A stretch of 56,141 nt of DNA from Zavarzinella formosa DSM 19928 (GTDB lineage: Bacteria; Planctomycetota; Planctomycetia; Gemmatales; Gemmataceae). The first letter of the stretch is position 1. Each line of letters begins with the position of its first letter. The translations under genes were made by a program, and so were the position numbers. Positions 24,639 through 34,644 of the stretch are shown here, piece by piece. The DNA is taken from assembly GCF_000255705.1 (NCBI RefSeq), contig NZ_JH636439.1:477627-533767 (forward strand). Direction: 5' to 3'. Below the pieces are notes generated by a model. The model was given only the letters and a program-made list of their open reading frames with translations. It had not been told where the DNA came from and made no database searches.

Positions 24639-25529
24639 ATGTCCTCTCCGTTTCGTCGCTGTCTATTGGTCGCCGTGTTGATCGGGTCGCCGATCTTGGC
24701 TCAAGGCCCCAAGGGGCCGTCCATACCGGACGATGTGGTCTTTGAAACCGGGATTGAATACGCCAATCCCGAAGGTCAGCATCTTCAATTGAACATGGCC
24801 CGCCCGAAGACCGGCGACGGCCCGTTTCCGGCCATTGTCTGCATCCACGGCGGCGGTTTCCGGGCGGGCCACCGGGATTCTTACAACAACCTCATCATCA
24901 AACTCGCCCAAAATGGCTACGTTGCAGTAACGGTTAGCTATCGCCTCGCCCCGAAATTCCAGTTCCCGGCGGCTGTCAACGACACGAAGGCAGCCGTGCG
25001 TTGGGTGCGGGCGAATGCGTCCAAATACAAGATCGATCCGGAACGCATCGGCACCACCGGCGGCTCGGCCGGCGGCCATCTGGCCCAGTTTCTCGCCGTC
25101 ACCGGGGAGGTGAAAGAATTCGAGGGAACCGGCGGCAACGCCGATCAATCCAGCAAAGTGGCCTGCGTGGTAAACGTCTATGGTCCGAGCGATTTCACGA
25201 AATCTTACGGCAAGAGCGTGGACGCCCATGAAGTGCTGCCGTTGTTCCTTGGCGGCAACTTAGAAACCGCCCGGCCGATGCACATCCGCTCCAGCCCGCT
25301 TTATTGGGTGACGCCGAACGCCGCCCCGACGTTGTGCATCCACGGAACGGATGACAAGTACGTCGCCCACGAACAGGCCGTGTGGATGGTTGACAAACTG
25401 AAAGCCGCGAATGTTCCGGCTGAATTGCTGACCCTTGAAGGAGCCGGTCACGGCTTCAAGGGAAAAGATGCCGAGACTGCCGAGAAAGCATTGATTGCTT
25501 TTTTTGATTCACGACTGAAGAAGAAATAA
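24639..25529 (+). CDS. Exported alpha/beta-hydrolase (esterase/lipase, HSL-like)
   Basis: 296 residues with a signal peptide (ending about residue 22). The oxyanion-hole motif HGGGF lies at 70-74, the nucleophile Ser133 in GGSAGGHLA, and the likely acid Asp228 and base His251 in HGTDD and GAGHGF. This is the BD-FAE/acetyl-xylan-esterase-like layout of exported carbohydrate esterases, so de-esterification of plant or algal polysaccharides is plausible. The ATG at 24639 has GGAG about 9 nt upstream and gives a clean signal peptide; the longer upstream frame is not protein-like. No sulfatase or glycosidase lies nearby to point to a substrate. Confidence 0.9.
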   Translation: MSSPFRRCLLVAVLIGSPILAQGPKGPSIPDDVVFETGIEYANPEGQHLQLNMARPKTGDGPFPAIVCIHGGGFRAGHRDSYNNLIIKLAQNGYVAVTVSYRLAPKFQFPAAVNDTKAAVRWVRANASKYKIDPERIGTTGGSAGGHLAQFLAVTGEVKEFEGTGGNADQSSKVACVVNVYGPSDFTKSYGKSVDAHEVLPLFLGGNLETARPMHIRSSPLYWVTPNAAPTLCIHGTDDKYVAHEQAVWMVDKLKAANVPAELLTLEGAGHGFKGKDAETAEKALIAFFDSRLKKK

Positions 25530-25581
25530 GCGAGGAAAATTTTGAGCCACGGATTCGTGTTCAATTTGTGGCTCAAAACTC

Positions 25582-26853
25582 TCACTTCTTCGGTTCTTCA
25601 CCTGTGATGAGTCTCGCCGCCCGGTTGCGGGTGACGTAGTTCCAGAACCATTGGAACAGCACCAAAATCCGGTTGGAGAACTGGATCAGGTACATGATGT
25701 GGATGAACAACCAGCCGAACCAAGCGATGCGACCGGATAACTTGATCCAACCGGATTGCATCACCGCCGCATTTCGGCCGATGGTGGCCATGCTTCCCTT
25801 GTCCCAATAATGGAACGGCTCGCGTTCCGTTTTCCCGGCGAGTTTGTTTTTGATGAGCCGGGCGACGTGCTTCCCTTCTTGGATCGCCGCCGGGGCCACG
25901 CCGGGGACGGGCTTGCCGCCGGATTGGGCCGAGGCCGTGTCCCCGATCACATAAATATCCGGTTGATTCGGCAAACTCATGTCCGGTTGCACGATCACCC
26001 GGCCGGCCCGGTCGGTGGTCGCCCCGGTGGCGTCGGCGATCATTTTGCCGAGCGGCGAAGCTTTTACCCCGGCTCCCCAGATGGTGGTGAGGGCGTCGAT
26101 CCGGTGTTCTTGCCCGTTGCGAGTAATCAGCACATGATCGGCCTGAATGTCCACGACTTTGCTGGAGGTCCAGACTTCGACACCTAATTTTTTCAGGGAC
26201 CTTTCAGCCTTGTCGGACAATTTTTCGGCAAACATTTCCAACACGCGGCCGCTTCCTTCGACAAGAATCACCCGGCAATGGGCGGGATCAATGTTGCGGA
26301 AGTCTCTCCGCATGGTGACGGCCGCCAGTTCCCGGATGGCCCCGGCCATTTCCACGCCGGTCGCCCCGCCGCCGACGACCACAAAGGTCATCGCGGCAAT
26401 TCGCCGGGCGCTCGCCGGTTCGCGTTCGGCAATCTCGAAGGCCGTGAGGACTTTTCGCCGGATGGTGGTGGCTTCCTCGATCGTTTTGAGGCCGGGGGCA
26501 TGCTCTTCCCACTGAGGTTTCCCGAAATAATTATTTCCGGCCCCGGCGGCGATCACCAAACTGTCGAACGGAATTTTTTCGTCGCCGAGAATCACTTGGC
26601 GGTTTGGCACATCAAATCCCGTGACTTCGCCGAGGATGACACGGCAGTTCTTTTGTGATTTCAGCACGGCACGAAGCGGCGAGGCGATGTTGGCGGGAGA
26701 CAAGGCTCCGGTGGCCACCTGATACAGCAACGGCTGGAACAAGTGGAAATTTCGCCGGTCCAGGAGGGTGATGTCCACATCCGCGCGGCGCAACCCGGCG
26801 GCGGTGGATAATCCCGCGAACCCGCCCCCCACAATTACGAGTCGATGACGCAT
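25582..26853 (-). CDS. ndh: Type II NADH dehydrogenase (NDH-2)
   Basis: 423 residues. Single-subunit flavoprotein that passes electrons from NADH to quinone without pumping protons. The FAD dinucleotide fold is GGGFAGLSTAAGLR at the N-terminus, and the NADH fold is VVVGGGATGVEMAGAIREL in the middle. The second FAD segment is IYVIGDTAS, followed by PGVAPAAIQEGKHVARLI. The C-terminal region has hydrophobic, aromatic-rich stretches (IAWFGWLFIHIMYLI and similar) that anchor it to the inner membrane. Start ATG at 26853. It converges with the esterase gene, with 52 bp between the stops. Confidence 0.93.
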   Translation of the reverse strand: MRHRLVIVGGGFAGLSTAAGLRRADVDITLLDRRNFHLFQPLLYQVATGALSPANIASPLRAVLKSQKNCRVILGEVTGFDVPNRQVILGDEKIPFDSLVIAAGAGNNYFGKPQWEEHAPGLKTIEEATTIRRKVLTAFEIAEREPASARRIAAMTFVVVGGGATGVEMAGAIRELAAVTMRRDFRNIDPAHCRVILVEGSGRVLEMFAEKLSDKAERSLKKLGVEVWTSSKVVDIQADHVLITRNGQEHRIDALTTIWGAGVKASPLGKMIADATGATTDRAGRVIVQPDMSLPNQPDIYVIGDTASAQSGGKPVPGVAPAAIQEGKHVARLIKNKLAGKTEREPFHYWDKGSMATIGRNAAVMQSGWIKLSGRIAWFGWLFIHIMYLIQFSNRILVLFQWFWNYVTRNRAARLITGEEPKK

Positions 26854-27256
26854 GGAACCGCCGTCCTGCCTTGGGTGAAAGAAACGAAGACCATGTCCGA
26901 TATTGTCCTATGGCGAATACGGCTTGCTTTACATGGGGAACCGACTTAGAATTCCGACGACATTTTTTGAAGAAGCCGTGAAGCTTCCCGGCGAGTCTCG
27001 CGGCTTGTTTCTCCCCGTCTTGTCGCGACGCCGGGCTTGGTGGTTTTGAAACGTAACGGTGCGCGAGACTTTCAACGCAGGTTGTCCCCGTCGTTGACCC
27101 GTGCATAAGATGGTAATCAGCAAACCGGAACAGTCTTCCCCCGAACCTGTTTGACTTGACCGCGGCTCTATGTTTTTGTCGGGGGATCGGTGTCGATGAC
27201 CTTGGGCTTGGGGGCGTCCCGGCCACACAGTTGTCGATCGTCGGAGAAGTCCTCAG
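26854..27256. other. Long intergenic region upstream of clpC, with an inverted repeat
   Basis: These 403 bp between the divergent ndh and clpC starts hold no supportable gene. CCCGGCG at 26987-26993 pairs with CGCCGGG at 27029-27035, and the 35 bases between contain further short self-complementary pieces (TCTCGCG / TCGCGA). A structured leader or an unannotated small RNA is possible. No CtsR-like or CIRCE-like operator was recognised, and no -35/-10 pair convinced me. Confidence 0.45.
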
Positions 27257-29839
27257 ATGTACGAGCGATTCACAGACCGGGCTCGCAAAGTGATGCAGTT
27301 GGCCAACCAAGAAGCCCAACGCTTCAACCACGAGTACATCGGCACGGAACACATTCTCCTCGGATTGGTCAAGGAAGGCTCCGGGGTCGCGGCCAACGTC
27401 CTGAAAAATCTGGACGTGGACCTGCGAAAGATCCGACTGGAAGTCGAAAAGATCGTTCAAACCGGGCCGGGCGGGGATCAGGTGGTCCTGGGCAAGTTGC
27501 CGCACACGCCGCGCGCCAAAAAGGTGATCGAATATTCGGTCGAGGAGGCGCGCAACCTCAACCACAATTATGTGGGGACGGAACACCTGTTGCTCGGCCT
27601 GCTCCGCGAACAGGAAGGCGTCGCCGCCCAAGTCTTGATGAATTTGGGCCTGAAGCTTGAAGATGTCCGCGAGGAAGTTCTCAACCTGCTGGGACACAAC
27701 ATGCCGGAATCCAACGAAGGACCGAACGAAGGGGCCGGGGCCAACAGCGGCAACAGCGGCGGCGGGAGCGGTGGAACCCGCGAACGCTCGTCCAAGGGGA
27801 AATCCAAGACCCCGGCGCTCGACAGCTTTGGCCGCGACCTGACCGAACTGGCCCGGCAAAACAAGCTGGACCCGGTCATCGGCCGGGCCAACGAAATCGA
27901 GCGGGTGGTGCAGATTCTTTCCCGTCGCCAGAAGAACAACCCGGTTCTCTTGGGCGAAGCGGGCGTCGGCAAGACGGCTATCGTCGAAGGTCTGGCCCAA
28001 CTGATCATCGACAACAACGTGCCGGAAATCCTGCGGGACAAGCGGTTGATCGTGCTTGACCTCGCCATGATGGTTGCCGGGACGAAGTATCGCGGCCAGT
28101 TTGAAGAACGCATCAAGGCCGTGATGAACGAAGTTCGCCGGGCGAAGAACACCATCCTGTTCATTGACGAGTTGCACACGCTTGTCGGAGCCGGGGGGGC
28201 CGAAGGGGCCATTGACGCTTCCAACGTGTTGAAGCCCGCCCTTGCCCGTGGCGAAATCCAGTGCATCGGGGCGACCACGCTCGACGAGTATCGCAAATAC
28301 ATCGAGAAGGACGCGGCCCTCGCCCGCCGGTTCCAAGACATCTTGGTGAACCCGCCATCGCAAGACGAAGCCGTTGAGATTCTCAAGGGCTTGCGAGATC
28401 GCTACGAAAGCCACCACCGGGTGCAAATCACGGACGGCGCCTTGCGAGCCGCCGTGGAACTGTCCGAGCGTTATATCTCCGGCCGCTGCCTGCCGGACAA
28501 GGCCATCGACGTGATTGACGAAGCGGGGGCCCGTATTCGTCTCAAGTCCATGACCCGGCCGCCGAACCTGAAGGAACTGGACGAGCAGATCGAAAAGCTC
28601 AATCAGGAGAAGGAAGCCGCTGTCGCCGAGCAGGACTTCGAGAAGGCCGCCAGCCTGCGTGACCAAGCCGACAAGGTGAAGAAGAAGAAGGAAACCGTCA
28701 CCAAGGAATGGCGGGAAAAGGCCAAGGAAGCCGACGGCGTGGTGGACGACGAAGTGGTTGCCGAAGTCGTCTCCAAGATGACCGGCGTGCCGCTGAAGCG
28801 ACTGGGTGACGACGAGACGGCTCGACTCCTCAAGATGGAAGATGAACTGCACAAGGCGGTTATCAGCCAGCACGAGGCGATCATGTCGATCTCGAAGGCC
28901 GTCCGCAAGAGCCGGGCCGGGATGAAAGACCCGAAGCGGCCGATGGGAAGCTTCATCTTTGCCGGGCCGACCGGGGTCGGGAAGACGTTGCTGGCCAAGC
29001 AACTGGCTAAGTTCATGTTCGGCAACGAGGAAGCCCTCGTTCAGCTCGACATGAGCGAATACCAAGAGAAGCACAACGTCAGCCGCTTGTGGGGTGCTCC
29101 CCCCGGCTACGTCGGTTACGAAGAAGGTGGCCAGCTCACGGAAAAGATCCGTCGCCGGCCGTATAGCGTGGTGCTGCTTGACGAAATCGAGAAGGCCCAC
29201 CCGGACGTGTGGAATTCCCTCCTCCAGATCATGGAAGAAGGGCGCCTCACGGATAGCTTTGGCCGGGTGATCGACTTCAAGAACGCGATCATCATCATGA
29301 CCACGAACATCGGGGCCGGCGAAGTGATCGCCCAACGACCGTTCGGGCTGGACCAGTATGCGAAGAAGGACAGCGAGCAGAACTACGGTGACATGAAGAA
29401 GCGGTTGAAGGCCGAAATGGAAAAAGTCTTCAAGCCGGAATTCCTCAACCGTGTGGATGACATCGTCGTGTTCCGCAGCCTGGGTCAGGACGATCTCAAG
29501 CGGATCGTGGACATCGAACTGGTGAAGGTGTCGAAGCGCCTCAAGGAAAAGGGCTTCGCCATGATCGTGACCGAAGACGCCAAGCAGTTGATGATCGAGC
29601 GGGGCACGAACACAGACTACGGGGCACGACCCTTGCGTCGGGCCATCGAAGGTCTGTTGGAAGACCCCCTCTCCGAAGATCTGCTGCGGGGGACGTTCGC
29701 CGGGACGGACACCATCCATATCTCGGTGGGCGGTCCGGACGAAGACGGCGAGAAGAAGTTGTTGATGGTCGGCCAGACTACCAAGACAGAAGCTCCGGTC
29801 GAATCGGCCGTCGCGGCCGCTGTGGCCGACGCCAAGTAA
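27257..29839 (+). CDS. clpC: ATP-dependent Clp protease ATPase ClpC
   Basis: 860 residues. AAA+ unfoldase that feeds proteins to ClpP and acts in stress and protein quality control. It has two N-terminal Clp-N repeats ([10 protein letters not shown] and [10 protein letters not shown]) and a Gly/Ser-rich linker around 155-185. The first AAA module has Walker A GEAGVGKT at 233-240 and Walker [14 protein letters not shown]/middle segment ([14 protein letters not shown]) follows, then the second AAA module with Walker A GPTGVGKT at 570-577 and [32 protein letters not shown]-type sequence. A GGAG stands 10 nt before the ATG. The mcsA/mcsB/ctsR genes seen beside clpC in Firmicutes are absent. Confidence 0.98.
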   Translation: MYERFTDRARKVMQLANQEAQRFNHEYIGTEHILLGLVKEGSGVAANVLKNLDVDLRKIRLEVEKIVQTGPGGDQVVLGKLPHTPRAKKVIEYSVEEARNLNHNYVGTEHLLLGLLREQEGVAAQVLMNLGLKLEDVREEVLNLLGHNMPESNEGPNEGAGANSGNSGGGSGGTRERSSKGKSKTPALDSFGRDLTELARQNKLDPVIGRANEIERVVQILSRRQKNNPVLLGEAGVGKTAIVEGLAQLIIDNNVPEILRDKRLIVLDLAMMVAGTKYRGQFEERIKAVMNEVRRAKNTILFIDELHTLVGAGGAEGAIDASNVLKPALARGEIQCIGATTLDEYRKYIEKDAALARRFQDILVNPPSQDEAVEILKGLRDRYESHHRVQITDGALRAAVELSERYISGRCLPDKAIDVIDEAGARIRLKSMTRPPNLKELDEQIEKLNQEKEAAVAEQDFEKAASLRDQADKVKKKKETVTKEWREKAKEADGVVDDEVVAEVVSKMTGVPLKRLGDDETARLLKMEDELHKAVISQHEAIMSISKAVRKSRAGMKDPKRPMGSFIFAGPTGVGKTLLAKQLAKFMFGNEEALVQLDMSEYQEKHNVSRLWGAPPGYVGYEEGGQLTEKIRRRPYSVVLLDEIEKAHPDVWNSLLQIMEEGRLTDSFGRVIDFKNAIIIMTTNIGAGEVIAQRPFGLDQYAKKDSEQNYGDMKKRLKAEMEKVFKPEFLNRVDDIVVFRSLGQDDLKRIVDIELVKVSKRLKEKGFAMIVTEDAKQLMIERGTNTDYGARPLRRAIEGLLEDPLSEDLLRGTFAGTDTIHISVGGPDEDGEKKLLMVGQTTKTEAPVESAVAAAVADAK

Positions 29840-29864
29840 TCAGTCGGACAACGTGAAGCCTACT

Positions 29865-29895
29865 GGGCGGTTCCCGAAAGGGACCGCCCTTTTTT
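29865..29895 (+). terminator. Intrinsic terminator after clpC
   Basis: GGGCGGTTCCC and GGGACCGCCC pair with one bulged T around a GAAA tetraloop, followed by six T residues. It starts 26 bp after the clpC stop and lies before the end of the converging SWIM gene. Confidence 0.93.
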
Positions 29896-29902
29896 GTAAC
29901 AC

Positions 29903-30811
29903 TTAAACTCGTTTTCGTCGGCTTGTCGCCGCCGTCACTAAAGCCGGTTCCGTCATGGCCAATGTTTCGCCGCCCGCCAGCGTGGCTCCCGCGTGGGCGG
30001 CGCGGCGGTAGGTGGTTTCCATCGACTCCAGAAACAGTTCCTCGCCCCGCCAGAAGGGCAGGGGGCCGAGGCGTCTCGGCAAGGCGGCCATCACTTTCGG
30101 AATCTCCAGATTGCCGATCAAGTCTGTTGGCAACTTGCCGATTCGCCAGAAGATGGCCGGGTTGGTCGGCAGCGGTTCGCCTGGCGCCGGAGTGGCCGTC
30201 TTTGCGGGGCTTGTCACCGGTTCGGCGGCGTGAAGTTTGGCGAACAGGGCTTCGCGATCCAACCCGCGAAGCCGGAACAACAGGAACGGGTCGCGGTCGA
30301 AAGTCTCGGCCAGCAGGTAGTACACGGCCGCGATGTGCTTGCACGGGTTCTCGTAATCCGGGCAGGAACAATTGGTTTTCAAATCCTTCGCGGCCGCCGG
30401 AAACAGGGACACTTTGTTGTCCGTGAAAATCTGCTCGACCTCCGGGGGAAGTTCTCCGGCCAGTAACTTTGCCGAGAACGCCGCCTGGGCCGCGAGGGCG
30501 GCGGTCACTTTCTTCCATTCGGCTTCTGTGAGTTTCGTCACTTCAATGATGACGTTGTAAGGCTTGGGCATCGAACCTTGGACCTTTGCCGAGACTTTGC
30601 CTGCCGTCACGTCGATGGACAAGACCTGACCGCCTCGGGCATACGTCCGGCCGCGTTGCAATCGGCCGCCGACGTGGAAACCCTCGATGACGGACACCCA
30701 TTTTTTCGCCCACCAATTCTCGCCGAAATCGCCCCGTTTTGACTGGGCTTTGATGCCCCCTTTCGGGACGATCTTCTTGCGAGGCGGTTCGTCACGCCAC
30801 CACATGGTCAT
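29903..30811 (-). CDS. SWIM zinc-finger protein, partner of the SNF2 helicase
   Basis: 302 residues from the ATG at 30811, which overlaps the TGA of the helicase gene (ATGA). The SWIM motif reads CSCPDYENPCKH, i.e. C-x-C-x6-C-x-H, about residues 155-166, and should bind one zinc ion. The N-terminal part (WWAKKWVSVIEGF, then RLQRGRTYARGGQVLSIDV) is the region conserved in bacterial SWIM proteins encoded beside SNF2-type helicases. The C-terminal 100 residues are less conserved, with a Pro/Ala linker. SWIM domains bind DNA or proteins; the genetic link suggests action with the helicase in DNA or RNA metabolism. Confidence 0.9.
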   Translation of the reverse strand: MTMWWRDEPPRKKIVPKGGIKAQSKRGDFGENWWAKKWVSVIEGFHVGGRLQRGRTYARGGQVLSIDVTAGKVSAKVQGSMPKPYNVIIEVTKLTEAEWKKVTAALAAQAAFSAKLLAGELPPEVEQIFTDNKVSLFPAAAKDLKTNCSCPDYENPCKHIAAVYYLLAETFDRDPFLLFRLRGLDREALFAKLHAAEPVTSPAKTATPAPGEPLPTNPAIFWRIGKLPTDLIGNLEIPKVMAALPRRLGPLPFWRGEELFLESMETTYRRAAHAGATLAGGETLAMTEPALVTAATSRRKRV

Positions 30812-33800
30812 TCCTCCACGGCGTCCGGACGGAGCGCCAGCAGTTCCTTCAACTCGGTGTTGGACATCTCCGTCAGCCAGCCCTCGCCGGTTCCCACCAC
30901 GCGCCCGGCGATGTCTTTCTTCTGTTCGATCATCTGATCGATCTTCTCTTCCATCGTGCCGACACAGACAAACTTGTGAACCTGCACGGATCGCGTCTGC
31001 CCGATTCGGAAGGCCCGGTCGGTCGCCTGATTTTCGACGGCCGGATTCCACCAGCGGTCGAAATGGAACACATGATTGGCGGCCGTCAGCGTCAGCCCTG
31101 TTCCACCCGCTTTGAGCGAGATGAGAAAAATCCGCGGCGAATCCGGGTCGGCGGTGTTTTGAAACCGGCTCACCATTTGTTCCCGTTGCGGTTGCGGCAC
31201 ACCGCCGTGCAAGAACATCACCTCCCGGCCGAAGGTTTCCTGCAAATGCTTCTTGAGGATGTCTCCCATTTGGGTGAACTGCGTGAACACCAACGCCTGG
31301 TCGCCGCTGTCCAGCACTTCTTCCAGCATTTCCGTGAGGCGTGCCAGTTTGCCGGAACGATCCGGGATGGCCGAGTTGTCCCCGAGAAACTGCGCCGGGT
31401 GATTGCACACCTGCTTCAACTTGGAGAGCGTGCCGAGAATCATCCCTTTGCGTTTGATGCCGTCTTCTCCTTGGCCTTTGAGGGATTTTTCCAGATCGCG
31501 CACGACGGCCTCGTAAAGCGAGGCTTGTTCCTTGGTGATGGTGCAATAGACCTTCGCCTCAAACTTGTCCGGCAGATCGGCGATAATGGATTTGTCCGTC
31601 TTCAGTCGCCGCAACAGGAACGGCCCGGTGAGTCGTTTGAGCCGGTTGGCGGCCGCTTCGTCTCGCCGTAGTTGAATGGGTAGCAAAAACTCTTTGCGAA
31701 ACGCCTCGCGCCCGCCGAGAAAGCCCGGATTCAAAAACTGGCTGACAGACCACAAATCGCCGACATGGTTTTCCACCGGTGTCCCGGTGAGGGCCACCCG
31801 AAAACCGGCCTTCAACGCGCGGGCGGCCTTTGATGTTTTCGCATCGGGGTTTTTGATGTTCTGGGCTTCGTCCAAAATTACCCCCGCCCATTCGGCGGAA
31901 TTAAACGCCGCTTCATCGCGGAGCAGCAGTTGATAGCTGGTGACGACGATGGCGAAACTCTTCACGCTTTTGGCAAACGCCTCCCCCTTCGTGCGTTTCA
32001 ATCCATGATGGATCATCACCGTCAGCGATGGCGTGAAGCGGCCTGCCTCTCGTCGCCAGTGGCCGACGACGGATGTGGGACACACCAATAGGACGGGCCG
32101 TGTTTCGCCGTCATCGCGGGCGGCTTGAATGGCCGCCAGTGTCTGGATGGATTTGCCCAGGCCCATGTCGTCCGCGAGGCAGGCCCCCAAACCGCAACGT
32201 CGCAGGAAGGTAAGCCAGGAATAGCCGCGAAGCTGATACGGCCGCAAGGAGCCGACGAACCCGGCCGGGGGTGGCAGTTCGGTGAGCGTTCCTTCGCCGC
32301 GAAGTTGGTCGAGAAATTCGCCAAGTTTGCCGCCCGCCTTCACGCGACTAACTGGTAGACCGTTGGGACCATCGGCCGCACCGAGGGACATTTTCAGGGC
32401 ATCCCGCAAGGTCACGTCGGTCTTGGGATGCTTCTTCCAAAAATCGAGGGCGTTGCGAATCTCGTCCGCGTTGACCTGCACCCAACGACCACGAATATTC
32501 ACCAACGGGGATTTCAACCGGGCGAGGGCATCCAGTTCGGCGAGCGTCAGTTCCGTGTCGCCGAGGGCGATTTTCCAATCGAACTTCACCATCTCGTCGA
32601 GGGACATGCCCCCGCCGCCGGCCGAGAACTTCTTGCTGCTCTTGGCGGACGCTGTGAGGGAAAGTTGCTTGACGCCGCTGCGGGTCCACCAACCGGGAAG
32701 CAAGACGCCGAAACCCGCTTGCTCCAGTTGACCGGCCGTTTCCGAGAGGAAGCGATTGGCCATCACCGAGTCGCCGGTGAATTCACCGGGGGCGGCCGAT
32801 TTCAAACTGTCGTCCACTTCGCGGCATAGCTTTGCCGCCTGCCCGAGCGAAGTGAGCAGGAATTCACGGGAGGGAAGTTTCACCCGGCCGATGACCGAGA
32901 GTGATCGCGGCTTCCACAGATCGGCCATCGGAATCAGCAGGCTTGGGTCGTCCTCGGCTTGCAAAAGATACCGCACCGTCCAGAGCGAGTCCGGGGCGGT
33001 GTCCTTGGGTTCTTCCAACCGGAAGCATAACCGATACCCGGAACCGGCCAATACGGTCAGCGGGCGTCGCCATTCATCCAGCGAGCGGGCCAAATCCGCG
33101 AACTCGGCCTCGGCCAGTTTCATTTCCCCGTCGTCGGAACGGAGGGCGGCCAGCCATTGAGCGTGAACACTGTCGAACTTGGCGGGTTTCAACGTCTTCG
33201 GCTGCCCCGACCGGACGAGATGATCGACGGCGAGATTCAGAAAGTCGTTCAACGCATCGGCCGCCGACCGGCTTGTTTCTCCTTTGCCCGGCGCGCCAAC
33301 CGCCCGGCAGGCGGCGGGCATCGCGGCCGCCAATTCACGGAACCGGCCACGCTCGGCGCCAATAATTTGTGGAAACCAAACCGCCCGGAGATGATCGCCA
33401 GATTTGGAAACCCCCGGCAAAAACTGCTCGCGGGCCACCAACCCGGCCGCGAACCGCAATCCGGCGGCCCAATAGTGAAGGGTGCCGCCAGCCAGCAAGC
33501 CGGGTTTCAACAGTGGCTGTTCCCCGCAGGCGAGCAACAATTCAACCACCTTCGGCCATTCCACCGGCAACACGGCCACCCGCCAGGGAGCGAGCGTGAC
33601 GGTTTCACCCTCCGTCGGCGGCTCCCCGATCAGCGGATTGGAGACGACGGGCCGTTCGCTGGTGGTCGGAAGAGAAATGACCGCCTCGGCGGCTTTCGAT
33701 TTGCCGGAGCTTGCTTTTCCCCGCCCTTCAAGAGCCTCGGCCAAGTCGCGTTGCGTGGCCGCAAACGGATGTGCCGGTGTCCCGGTGCGAGACTTTCCAA

Positions 33801-33879
33801 CCGACCGCTTTTCAACGAGATCGGTTTCGCCCCAGAGGAGGAATTGTCCGTTCTGAATGATGGCGTGAAGTGCGATCAA
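30808..33879 (-). CDS. SNF2-family DEAD/DEAH-box helicase
   Basis: 1023 residues. The C-terminal half is a full SNF2 ATPase: motif I DDMGLGKS at 570-577, then VCPTSVVGHW, motif II LDEAQNIKN, VALTGTPVENH, motif IV-V LVFTQFTQM and SLKAGGTGLTLTAANHVFHFDRWWNPAVE, and motif VI QATDRAFRIGQ-type sequence. The N-terminal 500 residues carry the SNF2-helicase-associated region found in bacterial members. The start is TTG at 33879, since a stop lies just upstream in frame and no ATG follows before conserved sequence. It translocates on double-stranded DNA; its role in bacteria is unclear. It is translationally coupled to the SWIM gene. Confidence 0.94.
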   Translation of the reverse strand: MIALHAIIQNGQFLLWGETDLVEKRSVGKSRTGTPAHPFAATQRDLAEALEGRGKASSGKSKAAEAVISLPTTSERPVVSNPLIGEPPTEGETVTLAPWRVAVLPVEWPKVVELLLACGEQPLLKPGLLAGGTLHYWAAGLRFAAGLVAREQFLPGVSKSGDHLRAVWFPQIIGAERGRFRELAAAMPAACRAVGAPGKGETSRSAADALNDFLNLAVDHLVRSGQPKTLKPAKFDSVHAQWLAALRSDDGEMKLAEAEFADLARSLDEWRRPLTVLAGSGYRLCFRLEEPKDTAPDSLWTVRYLLQAEDDPSLLIPMADLWKPRSLSVIGRVKLPSREFLLTSLGQAAKLCREVDDSLKSAAPGEFTGDSVMANRFLSETAGQLEQAGFGVLLPGWWTRSGVKQLSLTASAKSSKKFSAGGGGMSLDEMVKFDWKIALGDTELTLAELDALARLKSPLVNIRGRWVQVNADEIRNALDFWKKHPKTDVTLRDALKMSLGAADGPNGLPVSRVKAGGKLGEFLDQLRGEGTLTELPPPAGFVGSLRPYQLRGYSWLTFLRRCGLGACLADDMGLGKSIQTLAAIQAARDDGETRPVLLVCPTSVVGHWRREAGRFTPSLTVMIHHGLKRTKGEAFAKSVKSFAIVVTSYQLLLRDEAAFNSAEWAGVILDEAQNIKNPDAKTSKAARALKAGFRVALTGTPVENHVGDLWSVSQFLNPGFLGGREAFRKEFLLPIQLRRDEAAANRLKRLTGPFLLRRLKTDKSIIADLPDKFEAKVYCTITKEQASLYEAVVRDLEKSLKGQGEDGIKRKGMILGTLSKLKQVCNHPAQFLGDNSAIPDRSGKLARLTEMLEEVLDSGDQALVFTQFTQMGDILKKHLQETFGREVMFLHGGVPQPQREQMVSRFQNTADPDSPRIFLISLKAGGTGLTLTAANHVFHFDRWWNPAVENQATDRAFRIGQTRSVQVHKFVCVGTMEEKIDQMIEQKKDIAGRVVGTGEGWLTEMSNTELKELLALRPDAVEE

Positions 33880-33997
33880 CGCGGAATCTCACTGGAGGGC
33901 CAATCTCCGACATGAAGATCATGTGGAAATTTCAATCCTATCAGTTTGATCCTTGAAGCTCTCGCTGTTTCCCCAACCAGACACGGATCTCAATGAA

Positions 33998-34025
33998 GAC
34001 TCCGGTTTGCGAGGAAACCGGAGTC
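33998..34025. terminator. Hairpin with 11-bp perfect stem, terminator-like
   Basis: GACTCCGGTTT (33998-34008) pairs with AAACCGGAGTC (34015-34025) around a 6-nt loop. It lies 43 bp after the lipoprotein stop on the minus strand, but no real T-run follows, so termination is plausible rather than sure. Confidence 0.55.
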
Positions 34026-34068
34026 ACATCGTCGGTGACGAAATGCTGTGGCACGGACTCAATCAACT

Positions 34069-34569
34069 TCAAGGGTCGGTTGACTTCCGACCAGCGCCCT
34101 TCGGTGTCTTGGGCGCGTCGGCCGCATTGGCCGGCACGTCAAAATCCTTTGTCGATGCGCTGTCTGGAAGGTCGGCGGTTGTCTCATAGCGGGGGAAAAG
34201 CAGGGCCACCGTGGCTTCTTCGGATGCTGCTTCCTTCTTGTCTTTTGCCGTTTCTTTCTTGTCTTTTGTCACGGCTTTGTCAGGATCGATCGCCTCGATG
34301 GCGACAGTCATCGGCCCCTTCCCGGCATTGGCGCCCCCGGCGGCCGCCGTGTCGTACTGCCCGTTCACAATGTCGGCGTAACCCGCCGATCCTTTGTTCC
34401 CCTTGGTCGCATCAGGAAGAAAGTAGATTTTTCCCGACTTGACAGGTTGCCCTTTGAAGGTCACCTTCCCGGAGACCCGGTTGGTTCCGTTGCCGCAACC
34501 GGCCAGAAAACCACACACCAACATCATCAAGGACAAACAACATACCCGACCGGGTGAGAACCGGGACAT
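34069..34569 (-). CDS. Small lipoprotein with carboxypeptidase-regulatory-like fold
   Basis: 166 residues. The lipoprotein signal peptide ends in lipobox FLAGC (Cys25). The following segment VSGKVTFKGQPVKSGKIYFLP is the conserved opening of planctomycete lipoproteins with a transthyretin/carboxypeptidase-regulatory-like beta-sandwich. The C-terminal half is highly charged, with a Lys/Glu-rich stretch (KDKKETAKDKKEAASEE) and then a Pro/Lys/Gly tail. It follows a DUF1559 gene, the usual arrangement for this family, but a terminator-like hairpin separates them. Function unknown; likely anchored in the outer or inner membrane facing the periplasm. Confidence 0.85.
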   Translation of the reverse strand: MSRFSPGRVCCLSLMMLVCGFLAGCGNGTNRVSGKVTFKGQPVKSGKIYFLPDATKGNKGSAGYADIVNGQYDTAAAGGANAGKGPMTVAIEAIDPDKAVTKDKKETAKDKKEAASEEATVALLFPRYETTADLPDSASTKDFDVPANAADAPKTPKGAGRKSTDP

Positions 34570-34593
34570 GAACAGGCTCCAGATAAAATGAAT

Positions 34594-34620
34594 AAAACCC
34601 CCGACAAGAATTGACGGGGG
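34594..34620 (-). terminator. Terminator or attenuator between DUF1559 and lipoprotein genes
   Basis: On the minus strand CCCCCG and CGGGGG pair, and three more pairs (TCAA/TTGT region) extend the stem after one A-A mismatch, followed by TTTTATT. It starts 25 bp after the DUF1559 stop and ends 25 bp before the lipoprotein ATG, so some read-through would be needed for co-expression. Confidence 0.75.
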
Positions 34621-34644
34621 CCGGAGATCGGTCCGAAAAACACG

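Noticed and set aside
26612-29719. 1035-codon open frame on the minus strand opposite clpC
   Set aside because: It is the mirror of clpC codon bias in a GC-rich gene; the translation is rich in His, Arg, Gly and Pro with no fold signature, while clpC is full-length.
30812-31546. N-terminal extension of the SWIM protein
   Set aside because: This part is another frame of the SNF2 gene; the ATGA overlap marks the real start.
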